A stretch of DNA of 64,000 nucleotides from Chitinophaga terrae (ex Kim and Jung 2007) (GCF_900107795.1 NZ_FNRL01000003.1:1-64000), one strand, 5' to 3'; counted from the stretch's first letter, positions 46,537 through 56,710 are shown. Notes: generated by a model from the sequence alone, not told the origin. Made by a program: numbers and translations.

Positions 46537-48120
46537 CTAAAATTTAAATCCGATAGTCATCATGATGTTGCTCCTGTTGTAGTCCACAGCTGCGGCTGCA
46601 GGCGTGGTTTCAGCATTGGCAGTAGTATACGGACGGTATTTGTAGGCAGATTCTGCATAGCTGTAGGTCAGGTCTACATATAATCCTTTTGTACGTACGC
46701 CTACGCCGCCGCTGAATACATTGGTAGATCCGTCGGCCCCTGCATTGTAATAATCGTTGCTGTAAGGGTTGCCGTAATACGCATAACCTGCGCGGATGGC
46801 GTACAACGAAGCCAGTTTCAGCTCGGCCCCTGCACGGAAGTTCGATACAGATTTGTAAATAGCGCTGATATTATCGTTCAGCATACGTTCGTACTGCCTG
46901 TCGTCCTTGATTTTGAACTTCGCCGAAGCCTGGTTCACGTATTCATAATCTGCGGAAATGAAGCCCTGCGGCTTCTTCGGGTCGGTCAGGTCTCCGAAGA
47001 AGAAGGAGGCGCCTGCCAGTAACTTCATTGGCGTAACATAGTTGTAGTCAAACAACTGTGGACCGCCATCGTTGGTCAGTTGATCTGAATAAACAGTTGT
47101 TTCGCCTCCGAAATTTTCGGTGTTGGTATGAATGTCTCCTGAATAACTGTCGTGGATCGAAAAATAAGTTGGCGTATGAACTGCTGCGCCCAGCCTGAAC
47201 CTGTCGGTAACTTTATAAAGAAGGCCCAGTTTACCGCCAATACCCAAACCGGTACGGGTTAGATATTTATTGTAATCAAAGAAACCAAAATAGTTGTTTT
47301 GGTTATTTTCTGCCCTGTCGTCTTCTGACCAGGAGAAAGTTTCTTTATAGTTGATAGAAGGTAATACAACGCTGGCGCCGATATAAAGACGATCGCCATA
47401 GTTGCCGCCGACTGCAAATGCGTATTCATTCATTCCGCCTTCCTTAGTTAAGGTGCCCCTTTGTGTTACACCTTCCAATGGGCCGATGCGGGGATCTGTC
47501 TGGTTTCTTCGCGGATCTGCAAAACTGAGAGCGCCTAAACCTCCGCCTGCCTGGCGAACGGTATCTATCAGCAATGACTGGTAGCCAAGGCTGGCGCCGG
47601 TAGGATCTCCGGCTTCAAAATAGTTAAGGGAAGCTCCCTGCAATTGCTCTACCCAGATATTGCTGTAGGATGATACTGCGTTTACGCCGGCTATGGCCAT
47701 TTTGCTGTTGTAGTTAGCCAGCCTGTTTACGCCTAACGAAAAAGTTACGTTATTCCATCTGTCCGGCCCGCTGTTAAAATTGGTCGCAAAGATCACCCCG
47801 ATGTTAGGGATCTGGAAATTTGTGCGGTTGCCGGTGTTATCCAGCTGGTTGTTGCCAAGATAGTTGGAAGTATTGTTGGTGATTCCCACTCCTGCAGAGA
47901 TAAAGAATTCACCGGTTTTAAAAATTCCTATACCGGCAGGGTTAATATGGGCGGAAGAGTAATCGCCTCCTAATCCGGCTCCGACACCACCTAATGCCTG
48001 GGTTCTGGCAGTTCCATGCGGCTGCATAGGTGAATACAGTAAAGCATCGTTGGAACTTTGGGCCATGGCCGTAGCAGATAGGAACAGCCCTCCTAAAAGA
48101 GGAAAAAGTCTCTTATTCAT
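46537..48120 (-). CDS. OmpP1/FadL-family outer-membrane protein
   Basis: The 527-residue protein has a signal peptide ending in ATAMAQ and the N-terminal hatch text typical of FadL-like channels in Bacteroidota: SPMQPHGTARTQALGGVGAG, then SSAHINPAGIGIFKTGEFF. Many amphipathic beta strands follow and the protein ends in MMTIGFKF with a terminal aromatic residue. FadL channels carry hydrophobic compounds such as fatty acids; the actual cargo here is unknown. In Bacteroidota such genes are often labelled hemin receptor, a name the sequence does not support. ATG 48120 was preferred over a TTG at 48126. Confidence 0.85.
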   Translation of the reverse strand: MNKRLFPLLGGLFLSATAMAQSSNDALLYSPMQPHGTARTQALGGVGAGLGGDYSSAHINPAGIGIFKTGEFFISAGVGITNNTSNYLGNNQLDNTGNRTNFQIPNIGVIFATNFNSGPDRWNNVTFSLGVNRLANYNSKMAIAGVNAVSSYSNIWVEQLQGASLNYFEAGDPTGASLGYQSLLIDTVRQAGGGLGALSFADPRRNQTDPRIGPLEGVTQRGTLTKEGGMNEYAFAVGGNYGDRLYIGASVVLPSINYKETFSWSEDDRAENNQNNYFGFFDYNKYLTRTGLGIGGKLGLLYKVTDRFRLGAAVHTPTYFSIHDSYSGDIHTNTENFGGETTVYSDQLTNDGGPQLFDYNYVTPMKLLAGASFFFGDLTDPKKPQGFISADYEYVNQASAKFKIKDDRQYERMLNDNISAIYKSVSNFRAGAELKLASLYAIRAGYAYYGNPYSNDYYNAGADGSTNVFSGGVGVRTKGLYVDLTYSYAESAYKYRPYTTANAETTPAAAAVDYNRSNIMMTIGFKF

Positions 48121-48207
48121 ATTCAAAAAATGGTTGCTTTGCAGGCTAAAATAGATGTTTAAAGATAGGTATAACGTGCTATCAGTATAAAACGTGTGTG
48201 AAGATAA

Positions 48208-48238
48208 AAAATAAGCGTAGTTTTTAGGCTACGCTTAT
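48208..48238 (-). terminator. Terminator of the Gly/Tyr-rich lipoprotein gene
   Basis: A 10-bp stem (48211-48220 with 48229-48238) is followed on the minus strand by a T-rich tract. It lies 15 bases after the stop codon at 48254. Confidence 0.8.
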
Positions 48239-48253
48239 CTTGAAGTGCTTTTA

Positions 48254-49261
48254 TCAACGACCTCCTCTGACAGGACGGCTGTAACCGCCACCGCCGCCGC
48301 CGCTAGGACTTGGGCTGGGAGAATAACTTGGTCTTGAAACCGGAGCGCTCTGCTGAACAGGTCTGCTGTATTCAACCCGCTGAGGGCGAGAGTAGGTATT
48401 GTTGCTGTTATTGCTGCCATTGTAATTGTTGGCAGGACGGGTCACTACCGGACGCTCGCTTGGAGATTGCTGGAAGATCCTGCGTGGTCTTTCTGCCGCG
48501 CTTGGAGTATAACCGCCGTTGCTGCCACTAGGCTGGAAGCTTCCTCTTGCAGGACGTACATAACCATTACCTCCTACGTTGCCACCGGTATTACCCCTGG
48601 TGTAACCTGAAGGACTCCTGGTAATGATCCTTTCGTTGCCGCTTCTGACAGGGCCATATGAAGGAGAACGGTATGAAGAATAATATCCGCCGCCGTGGAT
48701 CCAGCCACCGCCGTAATACGGGTTGTAATAAGCTGGGTAATAGCTGTAATAACCAGGCCAGTAGCTGCCCACATATGGGTAACCCCATCCATATCCTAAA
48801 CCAAGGCCGAAAGAGCCCCATGGACGATAGAAACCACTACCCCAACCAAAACCAAGGCTGAAACTGTTACCATACCAGCTGTTGAAAGGACTGTATGCCC
48901 ATCCTAAACCGCCACCGTAAAAACTGTTGAAATATAAATTGGATGCTGCGTTATAACCATCCCAGTAACCACCGGAATAGCTATTGGCATTATCGCCAAA
49001 ACGGTTTAAACGACGTTGATAATCACCCTGATCTTCATCCTGGTAAGTTACATACGATCCTTCTTCGTCAGCGGCCTGAACGTAACTTGCGTTCTCGTCC
49101 TGCCTGCTGTTGCCATTAGAACCGTCACTGGAGGCATAGGTACGTTGCTGCTGACGTGGAGAGTAGTAAACATCATCCGGAGTCTGAGCCGTTTTATATG
49201 TACTGGCGCACGCCCCCAGAGCGAGTGATGCTGCCAATCCAACGTATAATATAGGCTTCAT
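48254..49261 (-). CDS. Low-complexity Gly/Tyr/Ser-rich lipoprotein
   Basis: The 335-residue protein has a lipoprotein signal peptide (SLALGACAST, cysteine about residue 18). A polar, Gln/Asp-rich part (about 25-90) is followed by a Gly-Tyr-Trp-Phe-rich part (about 95-205, for example GLGWAYSPFNSWYGNSFSLG) and by a Ser/Pro/Arg/Asn-rich tail that ends in repeats of Ser-Pro and Gly. It is probably surface-exposed and partly unordered. Proteins like this are common in Chitinophagaceae without known role; adhesion or matrix function is a guess. The low complexity makes database matches unreliable. Confidence 0.75.
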   Translation of the reverse strand: MKPILYVGLAASLALGACASTYKTAQTPDDVYYSPRQQQRTYASSDGSNGNSRQDENASYVQAADEEGSYVTYQDEDQGDYQRRLNRFGDNANSYSGGYWDGYNAASNLYFNSFYGGGLGWAYSPFNSWYGNSFSLGFGWGSGFYRPWGSFGLGLGYGWGYPYVGSYWPGYYSYYPAYYNPYYGGGWIHGGGYYSSYRSPSYGPVRSGNERIITRSPSGYTRGNTGGNVGGNGYVRPARGSFQPSGSNGGYTPSAAERPRRIFQQSPSERPVVTRPANNYNGSNNSNNTYSRPQRVEYSRPVQQSAPVSRPSYSPSPSPSGGGGGGYSRPVRGGR

Positions 49262-49372
49262 TTAAATATATTTTAAGCGTGATTCGTTGAGTAAATTTAC
49301 TATTTTTTAACGGATAATAGGGTAATAATGTTACAGAATGCCCTTTCTTCCCATATTATTTTGTGATAACTA

Positions 49373-49403
49373 TTTGCACAGTTATGTTTTTCATCTATGT
49401 TTG
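49373..49403 (+). promoter_or_regulatory. Consensus promoter of proS
   Basis: TTTG (49373-49376), 19 bases, TATGTTTG (49396-49403): full match to the Bacteroidota consensus. It predicts a leader of about 135 bases before the proS start at 49545. Confidence 0.7.
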
Positions 49404-49544
49404 TGGCATTTTTTTCTTACATAGTAAGGTCAAAAATTAAGCCAATTCAACCTTTCTGACAAGGGCGAATGGCTTTATTTTATGCTGGATAATTTGAATT
49501 AAAACGGCTATAAAGCATAGATATATAAATAAGTAAAAAATTTT

Positions 49545-51020
49545 ATGAGTAAAGAGATTACAGCTCGTTCGGAAGACTATTCGAAATGGTATAACGACCT
49601 CGTCCTGAAAGGCGGACTGGCAGACTATTCTGCCGTTCGCGGATGCATGGTCATTAAACCATACGGTTTTGCCCTGTGGGAAGCCATGCGTGATGTGCTT
49701 GACCGCAAATTTAAAGAGACCGGCCACCAGAATGCCTACTTCCCGCTGTTCATCCCTAAAAGCTTCCTGAGTAAAGAAGCAGATCACATCGAAGGTTTCG
49801 CTAAAGAATGCGCCGTAGTAACCCATTACCGCCTCAAAAACGACCCCAATGGCGGCGGGGTAGTGGTAGACCCGGAAGCAAAACTGGAAGAAGAACTCAT
49901 CGTTCGCCCAACTTCTGAAACTATTATCTGGAATACTTATAAAGACTGGATCCAGTCGTACCGCGACCTGCCGCTGCTCATCAACCAATGGGCAAACGTA
50001 GTGCGCTGGGAAATGCGTACCCGCCTCTTCCTGAGAACGGCTGAATTCCTCTGGCAGGAAGGCCATACCGCCCACGCAACCGCCGACGAAGCGATCGCAG
50101 AAACCCGCCAGATGCTGGAAGTGTATGCCGACTTCGCCGAAAACTATATGGCAGTACCGGTAGTGAAAGGAGTGAAATCGCCCAGCGAAAGATTCGCCGG
50201 TGCAGTAGATACCTATTGCATCGAAGCGCTCATGCAGGATGGTAAAGCCCTGCAGGCCGGCACCAGCCACTTCCTGGGCCAGAACTTCGCCAAAGCGTTC
50301 GACGTTCAGTTCTCCAACAAGGAAAATAAACTCGATTATGTATGGGCTACCTCCTGGGGCGTTTCAACACGTCTCATCGGCGGCCTTATCATGGTGCACA
50401 GCGACGACCAGGGACTTGTTCTCCCTCCGAAGATCGCTCCGATCCAGGTTGTGATCGTGCCTATCTATAAAGGGGCCGATCAGAAAGCCGGACTCGACGA
50501 AAAAGTGATGGAGATAGTGAAAACCCTGCGCAGCGCCGGCATCAGCGTGAAATACGACGATAACGACAATAACCGCCCCGGATGGAAATTCGCTGAATAC
50601 GAAATGAAAGGGGTGCCTGTTCGTATAGCCGTTGGCGCCCGCGACCTGGAAAACCAGGTAGTGGAAGTGGCCCGCCGCGATACCAAAGAAAAAATGACCT
50701 TACCGCTGGAAGGACTCGCAGGCAATATCCAAAACCTGCTGGACCAGATCCAGCAAAACCTGTACGATAAAGCCAAACAATACCGTGATAGCCATATCAC
50801 ACGTGTTGATACCTGGGAAGAGTTTGAAAAAGTACTGGATGAAAAAGGAGGCTTTGTATCTGCACACTGGGACGGTACCGCCGAAACAGAAGAACAGATC
50901 AAAGACCGCACTAAAGCTACCATCCGCTGTATTCCACTGAACAATCCACAGGAAGAAGGAAAGTGTATCTTAACCGGTAAACCAAGTAAAGAAAGAGTAT
51001 TGTTTGCAAGGGCATACTAG
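49545..51020 (+). CDS. proS: Proline-tRNA ligase
   Basis: The 491-residue cytoplasmic class II aminoacyl-tRNA synthetase charges tRNA-Pro. The catalytic core shows motif 2 ([20 protein letters not shown]), the [15 protein letters not shown] block, [18 protein letters not shown] and motif 3 text [20 protein letters not shown]. The anticodon-binding domain (about 290-390) and the C-terminal zinc-binding-type domain ending in LFARAY follow. There is no inserted editing domain, so this is the archaeal/eukaryote-like form found in Bacteroidota. It has its own promoter and a hairpin after the stop. Confidence 0.96.
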   Translation: MSKEITARSEDYSKWYNDLVLKGGLADYSAVRGCMVIKPYGFALWEAMRDVLDRKFKETGHQNAYFPLFIPKSFLSKEADHIEGFAKECAVVTHYRLKNDPNGGGVVVDPEAKLEEELIVRPTSETIIWNTYKDWIQSYRDLPLLINQWANVVRWEMRTRLFLRTAEFLWQEGHTAHATADEAIAETRQMLEVYADFAENYMAVPVVKGVKSPSERFAGAVDTYCIEALMQDGKALQAGTSHFLGQNFAKAFDVQFSNKENKLDYVWATSWGVSTRLIGGLIMVHSDDQGLVLPPKIAPIQVVIVPIYKGADQKAGLDEKVMEIVKTLRSAGISVKYDDNDNNRPGWKFAEYEMKGVPVRIAVGARDLENQVVEVARRDTKEKMTLPLEGLAGNIQNLLDQIQQNLYDKAKQYRDSHITRVDTWEEFEKVLDEKGGFVSAHWDGTAETEEQIKDRTKATIRCIPLNNPQEEGKCILTGKPSKERVLFARAY

Positions 51021-51048
51021 GAGACTTGCTTCGACAAACAGACATAAA

Positions 51049-51094
51049 AAGATCAGGAATTTATTGAAATCGGTTTCAATAAATTCCTGATCTT
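51049..51094. terminator. Long hairpin after proS
   Basis: A perfect 21-bp stem (51049-51069 with 51074-51094) with a TCGG loop lies 28 bases after the proS stop. A T-rich run follows only weakly, so it may act as RNA 3'-end protection as well as terminator. Confidence 0.65.
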
Positions 51095-51138
51095 ATAAAG
51101 GATGTTTATTTTTCCCTATAAACCATTAAATTAGCCCA

Positions 51139-54069
51139 ATGCCCTTTATCCGTTATTTATTCATATCGGGTTTGGCCTTCTTCTGTTTCGTTACCGGATC
51201 GCTTGCCCAGGGCCTCATGATCCGCAACTACAACGTGAAAGACGGCCTGGCCAATGCAACTGTTTATGCTGCCGTGCAGGATAAAAACGGGTTTATTTGG
51301 TTCGCCACTCCCACCGGCGTAAGCAAGTTTGATGGAAAACGCTTCAGGAATTACACTAAAAAAGATGGCCTTACAGATAACGAGGTCATTAAACTGGCTG
51401 CCGATTCCAAAGGACGCGTATGGTTCTTTACCCTGAACGGCAAGCTATCATTTTACGATAAATCCCTTATCCATAGTGAAGACAACGACAGCTCCCTGAT
51501 CTTCAACAACAGGAGCCATTACATGCAATATGCCTTCGAAGGAGGCGGCGGATATATCTGGTTCCTCAACACCAACAACCGGATCATCCAGTATAACGGG
51601 CAAAAAACCACCTACGACAAACTGGGCGCTTCAGGCGCCGACCTGTTTTTCCCAATGCGGAACGACAGCATTTTTCATCCGCTTCAATCATCTTTCCATC
51701 TCGAAAGCCTGAACGATCCTACCAATCCCAATCAACAGGTCTTTTCCGCACCTCCCGGCGCATTCGAAGATGCCGCGTTCCTCGAGCGGATCAGGACACA
51801 TATCGTAGTGATCCTGAAAAATACCCTGTATTCCTATACATCTAAAGACGCTATCGCCTTTTTTAAAGGTTCCGACTGGGGCATTAACGATGATATCAGC
51901 CATATGTGCCTGGATGGCGATAACCTCTGGATAGGCACTCAAAGAGCGCTCTACTTCCTGAAAGGATATTTCAAAGGGCAACATAACGTGATCCGCCTGC
52001 TGGATAATCACTATATCACCTCCCTGCTGAAAGACAGGGACGGCAACATCTGGATCAGTACGTTCGGCGACGGCGTATATCATATCCCGTATAAAAATTT
52101 CTATTTCAGCTATCTCAATAACACCAACGGTCTTTATTCTCACTCTATCTTCAGCATTTATAAAGACAAGAAAAATGATCTGCTGCTGATAGGACAAAAT
52201 GCAGGCGTGCTCAACACCCTGGACGCCAATAACAAAATACGCCAGTTTACGCTGGATACCACGCGGGGGCGTAACAGCATCCTTACCATTCAGCCCTACG
52301 GCAACGATAATGTGGTGATAGGCACCGATAACGGGCTGCTTAATTTCAATACCCTTACCTATAAGTGGTCGCGCCAGCAACCTATCAGAATGCTGAAGGA
52401 AGTAGATATCACCCCTGGCGGCAAAATTCGTGTAGCCGCCAAGAACCAGGTTATTGCACTGAACGACTATACGATAGGCGACCTGGATGTACTGGTTACT
52501 TCCATTGCCAGCATTAACGATTCTGCTTATTATGTAGGTACCAATAACGGGCTTTATTTCTGCGTGGATAACCAGCGGAAACTCATGCCTGCCGGCACAG
52601 ATACCTTACGGAAACTAAGCATCAAAGACCTGAAGTGGATCAACGGCGAACTGTGGATAGGAACCAGTGATAAAGGCATTTACGTGATGAAGAACGATAG
52701 GCTCAGCAATCATCTTTCTTCCGCGGAAGGCCTGGCCAGCGATATCTGCCAGCAATTGTATTACGACGGGGTAGGCAGGCTCTATGCAGCTACCAACCAC
52801 GGCGTTTCGGTTATCGACGTTAAAAAACAAAGTATTACCAGGAACATTACGTCCAACGACGGACTAATGTCGGACGATATCAGGGGTGTGTTTGCAGATA
52901 ATGATACTTTATATATAGCCACTTCCAACGGGCTATGCTATTTTAATGCCGACCATATACCGGTAGATACCGTTCCTCCGGTTATTTACTTAAATAATAT
53001 CAGGTATGGCGACAGTACATTTTTAGCAGTCAATAATTTTGCTCATCTTTACATCCGAAAAGCCTCTTTTGAAGCCGAATTCGGAACTATAGTCTTTGAT
53101 TTACCTGACCTGGTCGAGTACCAGTATAATTTTTCGGGAGATACAACCAGCGGATGGGTGACCACTATGTCCAACATTATCCCGTTCCCTGATTTGCAGC
53201 CGGGTAACTATAAACTAATGGTGAGGGCCAGGAAGTATAAGAGCGACTGGTCTAAAACCTTAAGCCTGGATGTTTCGATCCTCCCGCGATGGTACCAGCA
53301 ATGGTGGTCACGGGGTATCTTGCTGCTGGCAGGTTTGCTGCTGGTGTTATGCGTTTTGCGTTATATAGTAAGAAGGATTAAACAAGCAGAGAAAAGAAAG
53401 ACTGAATACAACCGGCGGATCGCCGAGCTGGAAGCGAAAGCATTGACAAATCAGATGAATCCTCATTTTATTTTCAATTCGCTGAATTCAGTACAGCACC
53501 TGATCCTGGAAAAAGAAGAAAAACAGGCGCTGAACTTTTTATCGGACTTTGCCACTTTGATGCGGCAAATGCTGAATAATTCGCGCAAATCATATATATC
53601 TCTGGAAGAAGAGATCGCATTCCTGACCCGGTACCTGGAGTTGGAAAAGATCAGGTTTGCACATTCATTTACCTATAAATTTATCCTGGAAGATGCACTA
53701 AAAGACTATACCATCTATATCCCACCAATGATCATCCAACCGATTGTTGAGAATGCGATCAAACATGGGTTGGCGCCGAAGAGCATCAGCGGTTACCTGG
53801 AAATCAGGCTGGAAATAGTGGATGACCTCCTATACTGCTCGGTAGACGACGACGGAATAGGTTGGGACAAATCAAACAGCATTAAAAGTTCAAGGCTGAT
53901 CAAGCACGAATCTACCGCGTTGAGTGTGATTAAGGAGCGCTTGCAGATAATAAAATCTTTTAATGGAAGTGTTGGAAAGTTAGAAATTATTGATAAATTT
54001 AAATCTGGTTTCGGCAATAAGGAAGGTACCTTAGTTGAAATTCTGATTCCCATTGTTAAGATGTTATGA
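51139..54069 (+). CDS. LytS-type sensor histidine kinase with periplasmic propeller
   Basis: The 976-residue protein has a signal peptide ending in SLAQ and a series of propeller repeats (WFATPTGVSKFDG, LWIGTQRALYF, WIGTSDKGIYVM) over residues about 25-640, then a Y_Y_Y domain and one membrane helix near 723-747. The kinase part belongs to the His_kinase family (PF06580) with His776 in NQMNPHFIFNSLNSVQ, and an ATPase domain to the end with NAIKHGLAPKS. It is not a hybrid: its response regulator is encoded next, overlapping by 4 bases (ATGA). The signal sensed is unknown. No glycan genes lie near, so it may control envelope or other functions. Confidence 0.93.
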   Translation: MPFIRYLFISGLAFFCFVTGSLAQGLMIRNYNVKDGLANATVYAAVQDKNGFIWFATPTGVSKFDGKRFRNYTKKDGLTDNEVIKLAADSKGRVWFFTLNGKLSFYDKSLIHSEDNDSSLIFNNRSHYMQYAFEGGGGYIWFLNTNNRIIQYNGQKTTYDKLGASGADLFFPMRNDSIFHPLQSSFHLESLNDPTNPNQQVFSAPPGAFEDAAFLERIRTHIVVILKNTLYSYTSKDAIAFFKGSDWGINDDISHMCLDGDNLWIGTQRALYFLKGYFKGQHNVIRLLDNHYITSLLKDRDGNIWISTFGDGVYHIPYKNFYFSYLNNTNGLYSHSIFSIYKDKKNDLLLIGQNAGVLNTLDANNKIRQFTLDTTRGRNSILTIQPYGNDNVVIGTDNGLLNFNTLTYKWSRQQPIRMLKEVDITPGGKIRVAAKNQVIALNDYTIGDLDVLVTSIASINDSAYYVGTNNGLYFCVDNQRKLMPAGTDTLRKLSIKDLKWINGELWIGTSDKGIYVMKNDRLSNHLSSAEGLASDICQQLYYDGVGRLYAATNHGVSVIDVKKQSITRNITSNDGLMSDDIRGVFADNDTLYIATSNGLCYFNADHIPVDTVPPVIYLNNIRYGDSTFLAVNNFAHLYIRKASFEAEFGTIVFDLPDLVEYQYNFSGDTTSGWVTTMSNIIPFPDLQPGNYKLMVRARKYKSDWSKTLSLDVSILPRWYQQWWSRGILLLAGLLLVLCVLRYIVRRIKQAEKRKTEYNRRIAELEAKALTNQMNPHFIFNSLNSVQHLILEKEEKQALNFLSDFATLMRQMLNNSRKSYISLEEEIAFLTRYLELEKIRFAHSFTYKFILEDALKDYTIYIPPMIIQPIVENAIKHGLAPKSISGYLEIRLEIVDDLLYCSVDDDGIGWDKSNSIKSSRLIKHESTALSVIKERLQIIKSFNGSVGKLEIIDKFKSGFGNKEGTLVEILIPIVKML

Positions 54070-54827
54070 GTAATATTAAAGCTGCCATTGTAGACGATGA
54101 AGTCCGCAACATCCATATTTTACGAAACATTCTCGAGAACTATTGCAAAGATGTAACAGTTGTCGGGGAGGCGCAAAATATTAATGAGGCGGCAGAAATG
54201 ATTAAGAATAACCCCATTGATGTTCTTTTCCTGGATATTGAAATGCCTCCGCACAACGGCTTCCAGTTGCTGGAAATGTTCCCTGTGCTGAATTTCGAAG
54301 TTATATTCATCACTGCTTTCCAGGAATATGCTTTGCAGGCTATTAAGTTTGCCGCGTTAGATTACCTGCTGAAACCTATCAAAGTAAGCGAAGTGGAAGA
54401 CGCGCTGGAAAAAGTGAAAAAGAGCAAAAAAGGGCGGTTGAATGAACTGGCGTCTATACTTAAAGACTATGTGAAAAACAATGATAACGCTTTCTCCAAG
54501 ATCGTTATACCAGTAAACGACGGGTATAACGTGATAGACCTGAAAGACATCATTTATTGCGAAGCATTCGATAGTTATACGAAGATCCAACTCATCAATA
54601 ACGTATCTCATCTCATTTCCAAGTCGTTGAAAGAATACGAGGAAATGCTGTCTGATAAAGGATTCTACCGTGTTCATAAATCCTTCCTGATCAATATTCA
54701 CCATATCGTGAAAATTATCAAAGGCCTGGGAACGGCAGTAGTCATGAGCGATCAGAAAAATATTCCTATCTCTTCAAGGAAAAAAGATGAATTCTTTACC
54801 CAGTTAAAAGGAGTCATCAACCTATAA
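54066..54827 (+). CDS. LytTR-family response regulator
   Basis: The 253-residue cytoplasmic partner of the preceding kinase has a CheY-like receiver (1-120) with Asp57 in VLFLDIEMPPHNGF as phospho-acceptor and K-P near 103, and a LytTR DNA-binding domain (about 150-250) with DIIYCEAFDSYTKI and GFYRVHKSFLINIHHI. Start and stop of the two genes overlap, so they are made together. A terminator follows at 54854. Confidence 0.95.
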   Translation: MSNIKAAIVDDEVRNIHILRNILENYCKDVTVVGEAQNINEAAEMIKNNPIDVLFLDIEMPPHNGFQLLEMFPVLNFEVIFITAFQEYALQAIKFAALDYLLKPIKVSEVEDALEKVKKSKKGRLNELASILKDYVKNNDNAFSKIVIPVNDGYNVIDLKDIIYCEAFDSYTKIQLINNVSHLISKSLKEYEEMLSDKGFYRVHKSFLINIHHIVKIIKGLGTAVVMSDQKNIPISSRKKDEFFTQLKGVINL

Positions 54828-54853
54828 AGATTTTATTGCTAATAATTTAGGAT

Positions 54854-54886
54854 GGGCTGTCTCAGTTTTGAGAGGGCCCTTTTTAT
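54854..54886 (+). terminator. Terminator of the two-component operon
   Basis: GGGC and TCTCA pair with TGAGA and GCCC over 11 positions with two mismatches, followed by TTTTTATTT. Confidence 0.75.
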
Positions 54887-55080
54887 TTGATCCCCGGCAT
54901 TCTCCGCGCACTGCATGACACGTTGAACCCCTTAATCCTCTCTTTCCCTAACCAAATTACATCACTCACGAGATACTGTGAAAGAATATCATATACTTAT
55001 ATTATTTTAATTATGGGTTTTCATAGATATGGCTGATTGCATACACCGTTTATCCAGGCAATGCATGCATGACTTAATGG
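54887..55080. other. Spacer, nothing seen
   Basis: AT-rich sequence between the terminators of two converging units. No open frame, RNA or repeat was recognised. Confidence 0.5.
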
Positions 55081-55113
55081 AAAAGGCCCGTTCCGGAAAG
55101 GAGCGGGCCTTTT
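55081..55113. terminator. Terminator of the HtrA-type protease gene
   Basis: AAAAGGCCCGTTCC pairs with GGAGCGGGCCTTTT over 14 positions around a GGAAA loop, with A- and T-runs at the two ends. It serves the minus-strand gene and may work both ways. Confidence 0.85.
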
Positions 55114-55138
55114 AATTTCTTGGGAATATTCTTGTGTA

Positions 55139-56710
55139 TTACAGGTTTTCAGTAGCGCCTGATCCTGTATTGATGTTATAGTAGTAAATGTCAGCGCCTC
55201 TTTCAGGATAGAAACCTGTTAATCTCAGGCTTTTCTGTTTTTCCAGTGCGCTGCTCAGGTCATCTACATTATTGATAGTAGTGCTGCCGGCTTTCAGTAT
55301 TACGAATCCTGGCATCATTGAGGTTTGTTTTTTCAGGATACCGTTTCCGATATCATTTACCAACACGCCTCCGTTGATCCCTAACCGGGCTGATTGTTCC
55401 TTGCTCAGGTCTGAAAGATCCGCGCCCAGCCTGTCAATGGTGGTGAGCTTTACCAGGTCGGTATTGCCCTTCAGGTTCCTCATGATCACGTTATTGACAG
55501 TATACTCCTTATTATCGCGGATGTAAGTTAGGCTGATCTTATCGCCTGGTTTGTAACGGGCAACCTGTTCGCCTAATTGGGCTGTAGTTGGTATTTTCAC
55601 GCCGTTTACAGCAGTGATAACGTCGCCTGGTTTGATACCGGCTGCCGCTGCGGAGCTGTTAGGCATTACATCTGTAACCTGTACGCCTGGCACATCTCTT
55701 CTGATGCCTGCTTCTTTCAGCTGTTCGTCCGACATATTGGCGATCACTGAGTTAGGCGCATAACGCACGCCCAGGTAAGCCCTCTGGACATTACCGTATT
55801 TCACGATATCGTTCACTACTTTCTTCACCAGGTTTACCGGGATAGCATAAGAGTAACCGGCATAAGAACCTGTTGGAGAAGCAATTGCAGAGTTGATACC
55901 TACCAGTTCGCCGGCAGTATTCACCAATGCGCCACCACTGTTACCCTGGTTTACTGCAGCATCTGTCTGGATAAATGACTCGATGGCTGTATTTACCCTT
56001 CCGCTGCTGGATTTATTGATACCGATAGAACGGGATTTGGCACTTACGATACCGGCAGTTACGGTAGCATCCAGGTTTAATGGATAACCAACTGCTAATA
56101 CCCACTGGCCTATATCCACATTATCTGAGTTACCATATACAAGGTAAGGCATGTTGGTAGCGTCGATCTTGATAACTGCGAGGTCGGTGCTTGGGTCGGC
56201 GCCAATCAGTTTGGCTTTGTAAACCTTGTTTCCGCTGCTCAGGGCTACGGTGATCTCGTCGGCATCCGCTACCACGTGGTTGTTGGTTACGATATAACCA
56301 TCCTGTGAGATCAGTACGCCCGAACCGGAAGCCATCTGGCCTGGGATATAGTACCTGCGGCCGCCTCCTCCTCCGTTAAACTCGTCGCCAAAGAACTCGT
56401 CTCCGAACAAGTCTTGTAAGATACTGCGTTGCCTGTTGGGGCTGTTGATCTGCCTTGGATTGATCTTAGTTTTGATATGGACTACGCCTGGTACGGCGGC
56501 TTTTGCTGCAATCGTGAAATCTGATGGAGGGGTCGCATTTGCATTTCCTTCAGTTCCAGGCATATACCTGGCGTAGTTTACAGGGATACCGGATTCATTC
56601 TGAACCACTATTGGCCGCCTTTCCTGGATATACCTGCCATACACAAATATGGACGCAGCGGCAGTTACAACGCTAATTAGTACTGTCGTAACAATTTGCT
56701 TGAATTTCAT
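55139..56710 (-). CDS. DegP/HtrA-type periplasmic serine protease
   Basis: The 523-residue protein has one N-terminal hydrophobic anchor or signal (IVTTVLISVVTAAASIFVYG), then an S1C trypsin-like domain with the triad His145 (VTNNHVVAD), Asp176 (DPSTDLAVIK) and Ser258 (GNSGGAL). Two PDZ domains follow (about 320-410 and 430-515; first with PGVQVTDVMPNSSAAAAGIK). A Gly-rich loop near FNGGGGGRRYYIPG lies before the active His. It degrades or refolds damaged envelope proteins. It has its own terminator; no clear promoter box was found. Confidence 0.95.
   Translation of the reverse strand: MKFKQIVTTVLISVVTAAASIFVYGRYIQERRPIVVQNESGIPVNYARYMPGTEGNANATPPSDFTIAAKAAVPGVVHIKTKINPRQINSPNRQRSILQDLFGDEFFGDEFNGGGGGRRYYIPGQMASGSGVLISQDGYIVTNNHVVADADEITVALSSGNKVYKAKLIGADPSTDLAVIKIDATNMPYLVYGNSDNVDIGQWVLAVGYPLNLDATVTAGIVSAKSRSIGINKSSSGRVNTAIESFIQTDAAVNQGNSGGALVNTAGELVGINSAIASPTGSYAGYSYAIPVNLVKKVVNDIVKYGNVQRAYLGVRYAPNSVIANMSDEQLKEAGIRRDVPGVQVTDVMPNSSAAAAGIKPGDVITAVNGVKIPTTAQLGEQVARYKPGDKISLTYIRDNKEYTVNNVIMRNLKGNTDLVKLTTIDRLGADLSDLSKEQSARLGINGGVLVNDIGNGILKKQTSMMPGFVILKAGSTTINNVDDLSSALEKQKSLRLTGFYPERGADIYYYNINTGSGATENL

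Noticed and set aside
46537..48120. Hemin receptor as function of the OmpP1/FadL-like protein
   Set aside because: There is no TonB box or plug domain. The sequence fits a FadL-type channel only.
49437..50270. 277-codon minus-strand frame over the start of proS
   Set aside because: It covers the proS core and its promoter region and has no family features.
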